The notes under the pieces: generated by a model
The model's database searches: none
What the model saw: only the letters and a program-made list of their open reading frames with translations
What the model was told of the DNA's origin: nothing
Position numbers and translations under genes: made by a program
Assembly (NCBI GenBank): GCA_963666755.2
Contig: CAXXGW010000009.1
Coordinates: 1,674,001-1,738,000 of the forward strand
Reading direction: 5' to 3'
Source of the DNA: CAXXOK01 sp963666755
GTDB taxonomy: Bacteria; Bacillota; Clostridia; Christensenellales; Aristaeellaceae
Length of the DNA: 64,000 bases
In this document: positions 1-7,729 of the stretch, piece after piece
How the letters are laid out: each line of letters starts with the position of its first letter
Numbering within the stretch: position 1 is the stretch's first letter

Positions 1-326
1 CGGCCCTTGAAGCGGAAGCGCCCGAACCCGTAAGCCGTGAGCGTTGCGGAGAGCACCGTAAACAGCACCTTGGGCAGCACATAACGGTAGGTGTTGATCA
101 TCGCCCGCCAGATGTCCAAATCGCCGCCGTAGTTCTTCATCGCGTCCTGCCAGCCGTCCAGCGTCCATTGGCGGGGCAGGAGGCTGATGCCGTTAAACAT
201 GTCGATGTTGGTCTTGAAGGTGGCGCTCACCATCCACAGGAGCGGATAGATCATCACCGTGCCAATCAACAACAGCACCGCGTATTTCCAGAGGGCGGAA
301 AGCCTTCTTTTCACTTTATCGCTCAT
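1..326 (-). CDS. Carbohydrate ABC transporter permease, MalG/UgpE type (partial)
   Basis: This is an integral-membrane subunit of a sugar ABC importer, of the MalG/UgpE (MetI-like) class. Only the first 108 residues lie in the window; the C-terminus runs off the left edge, so the EAA loop that contacts the ATPase cannot be seen. A short basic N-terminus (DKVKRR) is followed by a hydrophobic segment at about residues 14-32. A loop with a TFKTN motif, typical of the second permease of such systems, comes next, then the start of a second membrane region. The ATG lies 6 bases after the stop of the preceding permease gene, so the two are translated together. The substrate is unknown. Proximity to sugar-acid genes is suggestive only. 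Confidence 0.88.
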   Translation of the reverse strand, partial: MSDKVKRRLSALWKYAVLLLIGTVMIYPLLWMVSATFKTNIDMFNGISLLPRQWTLDGWQDAMKNYGGDLDIWRAMINTYRYVLPKVLFTVLSATLTAYGFGRFRFKG

Positions 327-332
327 ATTCGC

Positions 333-1256
333 TCACTTCTCCCCATCGCCGTAATAGACCCAGTACTTCTGGCTGAGGAAGGAGAGGATGGTAAGCAGCC
401 CCACCGCCAGGAACATGATCCACGCCAGCGCGCTGGCCATGCCCATTTCGTTAAGTTTGAAACCGTAGTTGTAAACCAGCATGGCAATCAGCGTTGTGGA
501 ACCGCGCGGCCCGCCGTTGGTGATGATGTAGGGGCCGTTGAACTCCTGAAAGGCCACGCAAAGTTGCGTAATCAGGTTATAGAAGATCACCGGGGTAATC
601 AGCGGCACGGTTACGGCTAAAAACTGCTTGCCTTTCCCCGCCCCGTCGATGGTTGCGGCTTCATACAGCTCCTCCGGCACGCCCTTGAGCGCGGCCAGGA
701 ACAGCACCATTGCACTGCCAAACTGCCACACGCGCAGCAGGCAGATAATCCAGATGGCATATTGCGGATCGGAAAGCCACGTCGGCCCCTGAATGCCAAA
801 CAGTGCCAGCAGGGTGTTAACCAGCCCCTCGTCACGGAAAAGCGCTTTCCACAGCACTGCAATGGCTACGCTGCCGCCCAGAATGGAGGGCACGTAATAC
901 GCCGTGCGAAAGAAACCCTGTCCTCGGATTTTAAAATTCAAAATATAGGCGATAAACAGCGCGAACAATAGTTTCAGCGGCACGGTCAACAGCGCGTACT
1001 GCACTGTGGCCAGCAGGGCGGAAACGATCTTGCGCGTGTTAAAGATGTTTTCGTAATTCATCCACCCAAACGCGGTAATGCCCTTGAACAGGTGGAAATT
1101 GGTAAAGCTGTACACCAGCGACGAGGCAAACGGATACAGTTTGAACACCAGAAAACCGACGATCCATGGCAAAATGTAAATCCAGCCGATCCTTTGGCCG
1201 GCGGTGTAACGTCGCAGGCGGCGGGGGGTTGCGGGGGCGGCGGCGCGCTGGGCCAC
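333..1256 (-). CDS. Carbohydrate ABC transporter permease, MalF/UgpA type
   Basis: This is the first permease of the sugar ABC importer, 307 residues with about six membrane helices. After a basic N-terminus comes the family-typical stretch GWIYILPWIVGFLVF. The EAA-like loop with EELYEAATIDGAGKGKQF, which docks on the ATPase, is visible about two-thirds along. I start it at the GTG at 1256 because AGGAGGTGATCCC lies directly upstream. A longer reading frame back to 1352 would run through the intergenic hairpin and give a low-complexity N-terminus. It lies between the binding-protein gene and the MalG-type permease. No ATPase gene is seen, as is common where a shared MsmX-like ATPase serves several importers. 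Confidence 0.9.
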   Translation of the reverse strand: MAQRAAAPATPRRLRRYTAGQRIGWIYILPWIVGFLVFKLYPFASSLVYSFTNFHLFKGITAFGWMNYENIFNTRKIVSALLATVQYALLTVPLKLLFALFIAYILNFKIRGQGFFRTAYYVPSILGGSVAIAVLWKALFRDEGLVNTLLALFGIQGPTWLSDPQYAIWIICLLRVWQFGSAMVLFLAALKGVPEELYEAATIDGAGKGKQFLAVTVPLITPVIFYNLITQLCVAFQEFNGPYIITNGGPRGSTTLIAMLVYNYGFKLNEMGMASALAWIMFLAVGLLTILSFLSQKYWVYYGDGEK

Positions 1257-1308
1257 GGGATCACCTCCTTTGGGGTGCGAAAGGGCGGCATACGCCGCTT
1301 GGGTCGGC

Positions 1309-1350
1309 GGTTGCAGGCGGCGCCGGGCAAGCCCGGCGCCGCCTGCAACC
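1309..1350 (-). promoter_or_regulatory. Long GC-rich hairpin between binding-protein and permease genes
   Basis: Two perfect 20-base arms (1309-1328 and 1331-1350) are separated by AA. The hairpin begins 13 bases after the stop of the substrate-binding-protein gene and has no following T run. It therefore looks like an mRNA-stabilising or processing stem rather than a terminator. Such stems are known to raise binding-protein levels over permease levels, as in malE-malF. Confidence 0.75.
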
Positions 1351-1363
1351 ATACGGATAATCC

Positions 1364-2638
1364 TTACTTATGCAGAACGGCGTTGATGCCGTCAATCAGG
1401 ATTTGCGCCGCTTCGGCAGGCTCATAATCGCCGTAGCTGACACCCTGTTGCACATCGTAGTACACGCCGTCGTTTTCGGCGCGCAGGCCGGCATCCTCAA
1501 AGTAGGGGTCAAGTTTGAACTGGCACCAGCCGACCACCTTCGCGTTGGCTTCCGCCACCAGCTTGTCCAGCAGATTGCCTTCCTTGCAGATGGCCAGACC
1601 GGCTTTGCTGCAGGGGATGCCGCGCTGGCTGTTGAGCAGTTCCACGCCTTCTTTTTCGTTGAGAAGGTAGTTGAGGAACTTGGCGCAAGCCGTGGGGTCC
1701 TTGGCGGTGGCACTGATGGCGAATACCATCGACACCTTGGTGAAGCCGCCGTGGTACTCGCCCAGATCGGCAAAATACTCACCCACGGTAAACGCGTCCG
1801 GATTGGCCAGTGCCTTTTGGAACTTGGAGGCGGAAGAATCCCACTCGAGGATGCCCGCATACCGGCCGTCCGTCCATTTGGGGTTCTTGTCCAGCGACTC
1901 CGCGCCGTCTCCCAGAATGGTCTTGATGGAGGGGATCACGTGCGCCGCTTCCAGGTCTTTGAACACGTTGAGCACCTCGGCGATCTCGTCCACGCCGTAC
2001 TGCAGCTCGCCGTTTTCAATCCAGGCTTTGCCGTACTTGCTCTCCAGATAGTATACCATGAAAATCATACGGTCATACTCGCCCATGACCAGCGGATAGT
2101 AGTCATCACCCAGCTTGGTCTTGAACACTTCGCCCGCCGCCAGCAAATCGGCATAGCTCTTGGGGAAGTCGATGCCCGCCTTGGTAAAGGTGTCGGTATT
2201 CCAGTAGAAGATGCGGCCGGTAACCGCCACGGGCAGGCCGTAGAGCTTGCCGTCCACGGTGCAGGTGTCCAGCGCGCTCTGGTCAAACTGCGTCAGGTCG
2301 ATGCTGTCGCTGTACGCGTTCAGGTCCAGGAAGGTTTTGCCGTCGGCATTGTAGTTGGTCAGCCAGCTCCAGTTGGCCTGGTTGATGTCCGCAGCCGTAC
2401 CAGCATACAGCGCGGTGGAGACCTTTTCTTCCCAGCCGGTCCAGGCGCCGTAGTCGGTGGTGATGGTCACGTTGGGGTTGGCAGCCATGTAAGCGTTCAC
2501 AGCGTTCTGCGTCGCCTCATGGCGGGCATCGCCGCCCCACCAGGCAAAGCTGATGGTCGTTGCGTCGGCCGCCAGCGCGGCGGAGACGAGGGTCATTGCC
2601 ATGCACAGGGCCAGCAACAGCGCTAAGGTTTTTTTCAT
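1364..2638 (-). CDS. Extracellular sugar-binding protein of ABC importer (family 1)
   Basis: This is the solute-binding protein that captures sugar outside the membrane and delivers it to the two downstream permeases. It has 424 residues. The signal peptide covers about residues 1-23 (MKKTLALLLALCMAM then a SAALA-A cleavage site), followed by the mature start TTISFAWWGGDARHEA, typical of family 1 sugar-binding proteins. There is no lipobox cysteine at the cleavage site, which is unusual for a Gram-positive-type binding protein. Membership of family 1 follows from this N-terminus and the overall length. A promoter is readable at 2698-2726. The ligand cannot be deduced. Confidence 0.92.
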   Translation of the reverse strand: MKKTLALLLALCMAMTLVSAALAADATTISFAWWGGDARHEATQNAVNAYMAANPNVTITTDYGAWTGWEEKVSTALYAGTAADINQANWSWLTNYNADGKTFLDLNAYSDSIDLTQFDQSALDTCTVDGKLYGLPVAVTGRIFYWNTDTFTKAGIDFPKSYADLLAAGEVFKTKLGDDYYPLVMGEYDRMIFMVYYLESKYGKAWIENGELQYGVDEIAEVLNVFKDLEAAHVIPSIKTILGDGAESLDKNPKWTDGRYAGILEWDSSASKFQKALANPDAFTVGEYFADLGEYHGGFTKVSMVFAISATAKDPTACAKFLNYLLNEKEGVELLNSQRGIPCSKAGLAICKEGNLLDKLVAEANAKVVGWCQFKLDPYFEDAGLRAENDGVYYDVQQGVSYGDYEPAEAAQILIDGINAVLHK

Positions 2639-2697
2639 GATACCAGGGCCTCCTTTTCAATTCAACAGAAATCGGTTCCAGTTATTCCGTTGCTTGT

Positions 2698-2726
2698 ACT
2701 ATAGCAAACGGGGAGTCCCGCGTAAA
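2698..2726 (-). promoter_or_regulatory. Promoter of sugar ABC importer operon
   Basis: A -35 TTTACG (2721-2726) and a -10 TATAGT (2698-2703) are separated by exactly 17 bases, 60 bases upstream of the binding-protein start. An inverted repeat CCCGCG/CGCGGG overlaps the -35 element and may bind a regulator. Confidence 0.65.
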
Positions 2727-3075
2727 GCGCGGGTGTTGTCATTTTCAGGTTTTATACTGCATATTTTGCGCTAAAGATTACCGCAGATATCACGCATTCC
2801 TCCCAAAACAGACTGCCCAGTTCGTGTCAAACAGGCAATAGCCGTCTATATCGACTTCATTTCAGCCATATATGGCAGAGTTATGTCATATTGCGGATGA
2901 CAATTTTAGCCGTAGTAAGCTCTTACAGAAACCCTTCGGGATATTGCCAGCCGCGCCGGCAGCCGGAGGTGTTTCCTATCGTTCCCTTCCATATAGCGGC
3001 ATACTTCCAGCGCACTGTCCGCAAGGCTTTATGCTACCGCAGCCGGATATCGGAATCCCCTTCAAATCCCAGCAC

Positions 3076-3107
3076 AAAACCCCGGGCACATCTGCACCCG
3101 GGGTTTT
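3076..3107 (-). terminator. Rho-independent terminator
   Basis: Arms AAAACCCCGGG (3076-3086) and CCCGGGGTTTT (3097-3107) form an 11-bp stem ending in a short U run on the minus-strand transcript, 30 bases past the stop at 3137. It ends the operon that runs from about 7400 down to 3137. Confidence 0.75.
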
Positions 3108-3136
3108 GACTAAACAGCGGAAGCCGTCGCTTTCAC

Positions 3137-3775
3137 TCACCGTTTGGCGGCGCTTTCCCGCAGCAGCTTTTTGCGCCACAGGTACAGCACCAGCGCCGTA
3201 ATCATCACAACCAGCACAATCAGGTTGCTGCGCGAAAGCAGCGGTTCCCCGGCCGTTACCAGAAGACTCCGCACCACGGGGCCGGGCTGGCCCGCCTGCG
3301 CCGTGAAGGTCAGGCGATATCGCAACAGAAGCGTTGCCGCTGCGCCTTTTGTACGACCCGCGGTTTCTCCGTCCGGGATGGCAATCCACTCGCCCCAGCC
3401 GTTCTCCTCAGGGCGGTACACCGATACCGCAAGCGCGGGCGCCGCCGTATTCTCCTCGCCTTCATATTCCACCGAAAGCGTAAGGTTGGAGAATTCCGAC
3501 ATACGGATCGCCTGCGAAACATACACGCCCTCGGCGCGCCCCTCGGCAAGGCGCAGCGTATCCTCCGTCCAGATTACGCCGTCCGTATCGGCGGCATCCG
3601 CAGCCGTCCGCAGCTGTTCCGCCGTCAGGCGGTACACGGCGCCTTCCTCCAGCGCGGCTGCAGGCTCCGCCTGCGCGATGCCCATGTGCAGGCACAGCAG
3701 CAGCGCACAGAGCGCCCCTGCAAACCGCAGGGTTTGTGCCCGCGCCGTTTTCCGCCCCAGCCATGCGCGCGGCAT
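3137..3775 (-). CDS. Uncharacterised secreted, C-terminally membrane-anchored protein
   Basis: I do not recognise this protein. It has 212 residues: a basic N-terminus and signal segment (about 17-35, FAGALCALLLCLHMG then AQA), an extracellular region of roughly 140 residues rich in beta-type sequence (SQAIRMSEFSNLTLSVEYEG and GWGEWIAIP), and a C-terminal membrane helix (about 183-202) followed by a basic tail WRKKLLRE. It would be displayed outside the cell on one anchor. The ATG at 3775 is chosen because it lies 4 bases after the stop of the SDR gene; a longer frame would overlap that gene. It is the last gene of the sugar-acid operon, so a role at the cell surface in carbohydrate use is possible but inferred only from position. 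Confidence 0.6.
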   Translation of the reverse strand: MPRAWLGRKTARAQTLRFAGALCALLLCLHMGIAQAEPAAALEEGAVYRLTAEQLRTAADAADTDGVIWTEDTLRLAEGRAEGVYVSQAIRMSEFSNLTLSVEYEGEENTAAPALAVSVYRPEENGWGEWIAIPDGETAGRTKGAAATLLLRYRLTFTAQAGQPGPVVRSLLVTAGEPLLSRSNLIVLVVMITALVLYLWRKKLLRESAAKR

Positions 3776-3779
3776 TGCC

Positions 3780-4529
3780 TTAAAACCCATAGGCCAGCGC
3801 ACCGCCGTCCACTGCAAAATCCTGCCCGGTAATGTACGTTGCGCCGTCGCCCAGCAGAAAGCGCGCCATCGCGCCCAAGTCCGCCGTGTCGCCAAAGGCG
3901 TGCACGGGCATGCGCGCCAGAATGGCGGCTTTCCGTTCGGACGTCATCACCTGCTTGCTCATTTCACTGGGAAACCAGCCGGGCGCGATGCTGTTCACGC
4001 AAAGGTTGTCGTTCGCCCACTCCACGGCCAGCCCGCGTGTAAGCCCAAGCACAGCCGCCTTGCTGGTGCAGTAGGGCACCACCTCGGAAAAACCCAGATG
4101 CGCCGCCATGCTGCTGATGTTCACAATCCTGCCCTTATGGGCACTGGCTTTCAGGTAGGGGTAGCACAGCTGGCAGAGCGCAAACACGCTGTTCACGTTC
4201 ACCTGCATGATGCGCAGATAGGCGTCCATTGGGAAAACCTCCGCCCGGTGCTTCTCCGTAACCCCCGCGTTGTTCACCAGAAAATCCAAGCCTTCCGCGT
4301 TGCCAATGCGTTCGACGATCTGCTTCATTTCCGCCAGATCGGTTACATCGCCGCGCAGGTGGTAAATTTCCGGACGCTCCGCCTGCCCATCCTGCTTGCA
4401 CTTGCCCGATCGGCTGACGGCGTACACCTTCGCGCCCGCATCCGCCAGCGCGTTGGCAATCGCCAGCCCGATGCCGCCGCTGCCGCCGGTCACGATACCG
4501 ACGCGTCCCTTCAGTTCCTGTTGCGCCAA
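3780..4529 (-). CDS. SDR-family oxidoreductase (sugar-acid dehydrogenase-like)
   Basis: This is a short-chain dehydrogenase/reductase of 249 residues, expected to be cytoplasmic and NAD(P)-dependent. The Rossmann dinucleotide motif TGGSGGIG is at 14-21, NNAG at 86-89, the catalytic Ser near 139-140 and the YxxxK pair at Tyr153/Lys157. The C-terminus GQDFAVDGGALAYGF is standard. The best family matches by motif are gluconate 5-dehydrogenase or KduD-like enzymes, which interconvert keto and hydroxy sugar acids. The start is a TTG with AAGGGG about 9 bases upstream; no in-frame ATG is better placed. It follows two enolase-superfamily genes in the same operon, which supports a sugar-acid substrate. 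The exact substrate is not determinable. Confidence 0.85.
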   Translation of the reverse strand: MAQQELKGRVGIVTGGSGGIGLAIANALADAGAKVYAVSRSGKCKQDGQAERPEIYHLRGDVTDLAEMKQIVERIGNAEGLDFLVNNAGVTEKHRAEVFPMDAYLRIMQVNVNSVFALCQLCYPYLKASAHKGRIVNISSMAAHLGFSEVVPYCTSKAAVLGLTRGLAVEWANDNLCVNSIAPGWFPSEMSKQVMTSERKAAILARMPVHAFGDTADLGAMARFLLGDGATYITGQDFAVDGGALAYGF

Positions 4530-4565
4530 AGGTCATATCCCCTTCCGGTTGCTGCCGATGAGCGT

Positions 4566-5681
4566 TCAGCGTTCCTGCACGCGGTAGCTGCAGCAGTTTT
4601 TCTCAATCAGATCCCAATCCAGTTCTGCGCCTACGCCCGGCGCTTCCGGCACGGTAATGATCCCGTCCCGGATGGGCAGATCGCCCTTCATGGGGAAGCG
4701 ATAATTATCTTCCGGCACGAAATACTCAAAGTATTCGCAGTTGCGGATGGCGCAGCTTACATGCACGTTGGCCAGATCCATGTAGTTCATGGTGGTGGTG
4801 TGCAGCTCGCAGTTCATGCCGAACCCTTCCGCCATGTGGGCGATTTTCAGGGTGCCGGTTACGCCGTGTTTCCAGCTCACATCGGCGCGCACAATATCCG
4901 CGGCGCGCTGCGCAATGGTCTGGGCTACGCCCCAGTGTCCGCCGCGCGTGGTTTCGGTCGCCGCGATGGGGATGTCCAGCGTGCGGCACAGCTCGCTGTA
5001 CTTATACAGCTCAAAATCCCGGAAAGGCTCCTCAAACCACTTGTAATGCAGCCTTTCCAGCTGGCGGCCGACGGTTACGGCATCGCCCATGGTATACTCG
5101 CCCACCGGGTCGGACATCAGCACATAATCGGGCCCGACCGCCTCGCGCAGCGCCTCATGCACCTGCAAATCGAACGCCACCGGCCCGGAGGGGTGCGCCT
5201 TGTAGCCTTTGATGCCCTTTGCCTTGTAATACAGCGCCTCGTCCACATACTCCTGCACGGTCGCGTGGAAATTGCCGCTGGCATATACCGGCAGGCTGGT
5301 GCGGTATGCGCCGATGTACTGATACAGCGGCAGCCCCGCAGCCTTGGCGCACAAATCCCATAGAGCCACATCCACAGGGCCGGGCAGGAAAACCGGGAAA
5401 AACGCTTCGTGGCGGTCAATGTTCCACAGATCATGGAAAATGCGCTCCCGGTCATGCGGCGAACGCCCCAGTAGCACCGGCGCGATGCTGTCGTGCAGGT
5501 AGCTTTCCGTAACCCCGCCGCTGCGGGCGGCCATGCAGGTGGCCAGGCCCTCCACGCCGGTGTCGGTGGTCAGGCGCACTACGAGCACATCCCAACCCAT
5601 CTTGGCGCCGCCCTGCCGTTTTTCGTCAAACAGACATTGGTTCCGGGTTACCCACCAGGTTTCAAACTTGCGGATTATCAT
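4566..5681 (-). CDS. Enolase-superfamily dehydratase/racemase (mandelate racemase family) A
   Basis: This 371-residue protein has the two-domain enolase-superfamily layout: a capping domain (about 1-125), then a TIM barrel. Visible barrel residues are Lys158/Lys161 in KGYKAH, the metal ligands Asp191 (SDP), Glu217 (WFEEP) and Glu243 (ATET), and a candidate base His294 (CELH). The family abstracts a proton next to a carboxylate using Mg2+; members include racemases and acid-sugar dehydratases. The operon context with an SDR and a second family member favours acid-sugar dehydration. The ATG at 5681 has AAGGAG 8 bases upstream. The lysine pair is not the classical KxK spacing, so its subgroup is uncertain. 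Confidence 0.85.
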   Translation of the reverse strand: MIIRKFETWWVTRNQCLFDEKRQGGAKMGWDVLVVRLTTDTGVEGLATCMAARSGGVTESYLHDSIAPVLLGRSPHDRERIFHDLWNIDRHEAFFPVFLPGPVDVALWDLCAKAAGLPLYQYIGAYRTSLPVYASGNFHATVQEYVDEALYYKAKGIKGYKAHPSGPVAFDLQVHEALREAVGPDYVLMSDPVGEYTMGDAVTVGRQLERLHYKWFEEPFRDFELYKYSELCRTLDIPIAATETTRGGHWGVAQTIAQRAADIVRADVSWKHGVTGTLKIAHMAEGFGMNCELHTTTMNYMDLANVHVSCAIRNCEYFEYFVPEDNYRFPMKGDLPIRDGIITVPEAPGVGAELDWDLIEKNCCSYRVQER

Positions 5682-5709
5682 ATGCTTTGCTCCTTGTGCT
5701 TATAATGGG

Positions 5710-6798
5710 TTACCGAACCTCCGTCAGGTGTTGCGGCAGGAAACGGAAGCCCCAGCCGTCGCCCTGCCGCAGGAGTGCGTAGCCGTCCTCGATACGCATT
5801 GGCTCGTCGATAATGGCGTCAATCCAGTCAAAGCTCTCCGCGCCGAAGGGATGCGGCACCGTAGCCAGCAGGGGCACGTCGTAATCCTTGTAGTAGTGGG
5901 GCAGCAGCGGGATGTGGTATGCGTTGGCCAGCGCGGCGCTGTCGCGCCAGGCTTCCACACCGCCCAGCCGGATGAGGTCCGGCTGCCACAAATCCAGCGC
6001 GTTACGGCGGATCAGCTCGCGCAGCGCCACGGTGGAATACTCGCGTTCCCCCATCGCGAGGCTGACCGAGGTATTGGCATGGATGGTGGCGTACCCGTCA
6101 AAGTCGGTGTTGGACACCGGCTCCTCAAACCAGGTGATGCCGATCGGCTCCACCTTATGGATCAGCTTGATGGCGCCGGACACGTCCATGCCCTGGTTGG
6201 CATCCATCATGATTTTCAGCTCCGGCCCTACGGCCTCGCGCACCAGATGCAGGCGGCGCACGTCGCGCTCCGGGTCCGGGCTGCCCACCTTGATTTTGAC
6301 TGCCTGAAAGCCGCGCGCCTTGTACTGGACCACCTCGTCCACCAATTCCTGATCGGTATAATTCAGCCACCCGCCGCTGCCGTACACGGGGATGCGCCCC
6401 GTATGGCAGCCGAAAAGCCGGGATATGGGTTGCCCCAGTGTGCGCGCCCACGCATCCCACATGGCTACGTTCACCGTTGCCAGCGCCCAGCGCTGCAGGC
6501 CCACAACGCCAAAGTACTCGCTCTCGTTCTCATACTCCTTCTGGAACTGGAGGGTCTGGTACACCTGATAGGGGTGCGTTTGCAGGAAACGGCGCACATC
6601 GCGCAGCGCGCCCTCAATGGCTGCGGGGCTGTAGTGGAAGCTCAGCAGATACCCTTGCCCGGTCACGCCGCCCTCGGTGGTCAGTTCCAGCACGTAAAAG
6701 GCAATGTCGCTGATGGCGTGGGTCGCGTCGGCGATGGGGCGGCTGATCTTGCTCACGGCGCGGTAAATACAGATATCCCGGATTTGTGTGGCGTTCAT
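5710..6798 (-). CDS. Enolase-superfamily acid-sugar dehydratase B (mandelate racemase family)
   Basis: This second family member has 362 residues and a fully canonical mandelate-racemase active site. It shows the KxK motif at Lys168/Lys170 (VKIKVG), the Mg2+ ligands Asp199 (MDANQG), Glu225 (WFEEP) and Glu251 (MGER), the Asp274 partner in WQPDLIRLGG, and His301 in LPHYYKD as the general base. The KxK plus His-Asp dyad and these neighbours resemble L-talarate/galactarate dehydratases, which make a 2-keto-3-deoxy acid. That assignment is inferred, not shown. AAAGGA precedes the ATG at 6798. It lies 28 bases upstream of the other enolase-superfamily gene, so the two are co-transcribed. Confidence 0.88.
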   Translation of the reverse strand: MNATQIRDICIYRAVSKISRPIADATHAISDIAFYVLELTTEGGVTGQGYLLSFHYSPAAIEGALRDVRRFLQTHPYQVYQTLQFQKEYENESEYFGVVGLQRWALATVNVAMWDAWARTLGQPISRLFGCHTGRIPVYGSGGWLNYTDQELVDEVVQYKARGFQAVKIKVGSPDPERDVRRLHLVREAVGPELKIMMDANQGMDVSGAIKLIHKVEPIGITWFEEPVSNTDFDGYATIHANTSVSLAMGEREYSTVALRELIRRNALDLWQPDLIRLGGVEAWRDSAALANAYHIPLLPHYYKDYDVPLLATVPHPFGAESFDWIDAIIDEPMRIEDGYALLRQGDGWGFRFLPQHLTEVR

Positions 6799-6857
6799 GT
6801 GCTCGGTCCTTTCTGGTTTTCAGCCCGCGGGCTGGAGGGATCGCTATAGGCTGCCGG

Positions 6858-7400
6858 TTACGCCGCATCGGGCAGCTTGCGCGTATATGCGCGCGCCTTG
6901 CCCTGCGCCACGGATTGGCGCGCCATGGCCCAGAGGGTCGCGCCTTCTCCTGGCTGCAGCTGGTGCAGCGGCACAATATAGGCCTGTCTGGGGGCGGCGT
7001 AAAGGTAAAGTGCCTTTCGGGTCAGGTAGGCTCCGGCAAGATCGTGCCAGGCGAGGGTCTGTTCCGGCTGATCTGTCGCCTGCATCTGAAAGGTTTCCCC
7101 CTCCGGCGGAAACGTCAGGCGGTAGACCGGCTTGGGCGTTTCCAGCCGAAAGCGCTTGATCTGCGCCACAATCGACTGGCGAAACTGGATCAGGAACGAT
7201 AGCGGTGTTATCAACCCGATAATCAACAGCACCCAAAACAGGAGCTGTGCGCCTGTAAACAGGTTAAGCAGCGCCAGCGCCAGCATCGCCCCCACAAACA
7301 GGGCCACCTTCTGCCAGCGGCGCGGCAGCACAATGCTGTCAAAGGCCGCAAAATCGGAAAAAACCCGGTCGTCCATCTGCACGTTTACCGTAATGGGCAC
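6858..7400 (-). CDS. YcxB-like membrane protein
   Basis: This protein of about 180 residues has two adjacent membrane helices (VALFVGAMLALALLNLF and LLFWVLLIIGLITPL) followed by a soluble C-terminal domain. The domain ends in W-D-L-x-x-A-Y-L-T-R-K-A-L-Y-L-Y followed by YIVPLHQL, the signature of the YcxB-like family (function unknown). I favour the GTG at 7400 because AAGGAGG lies 7 bases upstream; the ATG at 7433 has no Shine-Dalgarno sequence. It appears to be the first gene of the minus-strand operon leading into the enolase-superfamily genes 59 bases later. Its role in sugar-acid use is unknown. Confidence 0.7.
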   Translation of the reverse strand: MPITVNVQMDDRVFSDFAAFDSIVLPRRWQKVALFVGAMLALALLNLFTGAQLLFWVLLIIGLITPLSFLIQFRQSIVAQIKRFRLETPKPVYRLTFPPEGETFQMQATDQPEQTLAWHDLAGAYLTRKALYLYAAPRQAYIVPLHQLQPGEGATLWAMARQSVAQGKARAYTRKLPDAA

Positions 7401-7502
7401 ACGCACGCCTCCTTCAGGGGTCGCAAAGTTCATGGATCGGTTCTGGGGTTTTTCTCCCCGCTACGCTATACAATAGCATCGGGGTTCGGGAGTTGTAAAG
7501 AA

Positions 7503-7516
7503 CTAAAACGTTCAAA
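7503..7516. promoter_or_regulatory. LacI-type operator-like site 1
   Basis: The sequence CTAAAACGTTCAAA contains the central CG typical of LacI-family operators. It is nearly the reverse complement of the site at 7693-7707. It sits just upstream of a possible -35 (TTTACA, 7494-7499, minus strand) for the YcxB/enolase operon. Confidence 0.5.
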
Positions 7517-7621
7517 ATTGTGAATTTTTTATTAAGTTTTACCCCGATTTCTCCACTTTCAGCCCCATTTACCTTATAAATTAAGCGAATATTCCTGTTC
7601 CATTTGGCTGAAATTTAGGGA

Positions 7622-7650
7622 TTGACAAGTTTGGATCCGCTGCGTATAAT
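7622..7650 (+). promoter_or_regulatory. Consensus promoter of the LacI-type regulator
   Basis: A perfect TTGACA (7622-7627) and a perfect TATAAT (7645-7650) are separated by 17 bases. It is the best promoter in the window by match and lies 80 bases upstream of the regulator start. Confidence 0.85.
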
Positions 7651-7692
7651 CAGCTTGTCGTTTATGGTTGCGTTTTTATTTTTTAGAACAAA

Positions 7693-7707
7693 TTTGAAAC
7701 GTTTTAG
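7693..7707. promoter_or_regulatory. LacI-type operator-like site 2
   Basis: TTTGAAACGTTTTAG has the near-palindrome T-AAACGTTT-A at its centre. It lies about 35-50 bases downstream of the predicted start of transcription of the regulator gene, a position fit for autorepression by road-block. It pairs with site 1 at 7503-7516. Confidence 0.55.
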
Positions 7708-7729
7708 TATTGTTGAAGAGGTTGAACGC

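Larger units (their letters stand above)
2639..3136. other. Intergenic region upstream of the ABC importer
   Basis: This 498-base stretch contains no convincing gene. It holds the importer promoter at 2698-2726 and the terminator of the preceding minus-strand operon at 3076-3107. A small inverted repeat (2717-2722 with 2728-2733) overlaps the -35 hexamer and could be an operator. Confidence 0.6.

Noticed and set aside
1370..2626. Long plus-strand frame opposite the ABC binding-protein gene
   Set aside because: It is the antisense shadow of a clear coding sequence, with no Shine-Dalgarno sequence or recognised domain. Similar antisense frames occur throughout this GC-rich window.
3144..5363. 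739-codon plus-strand open frame
   Set aside because: It lies antisense to a signal-peptide protein, an SDR and an enolase-superfamily gene that all carry family motifs. Its own translation is His/Arg/Ala-rich and unrecognisable.
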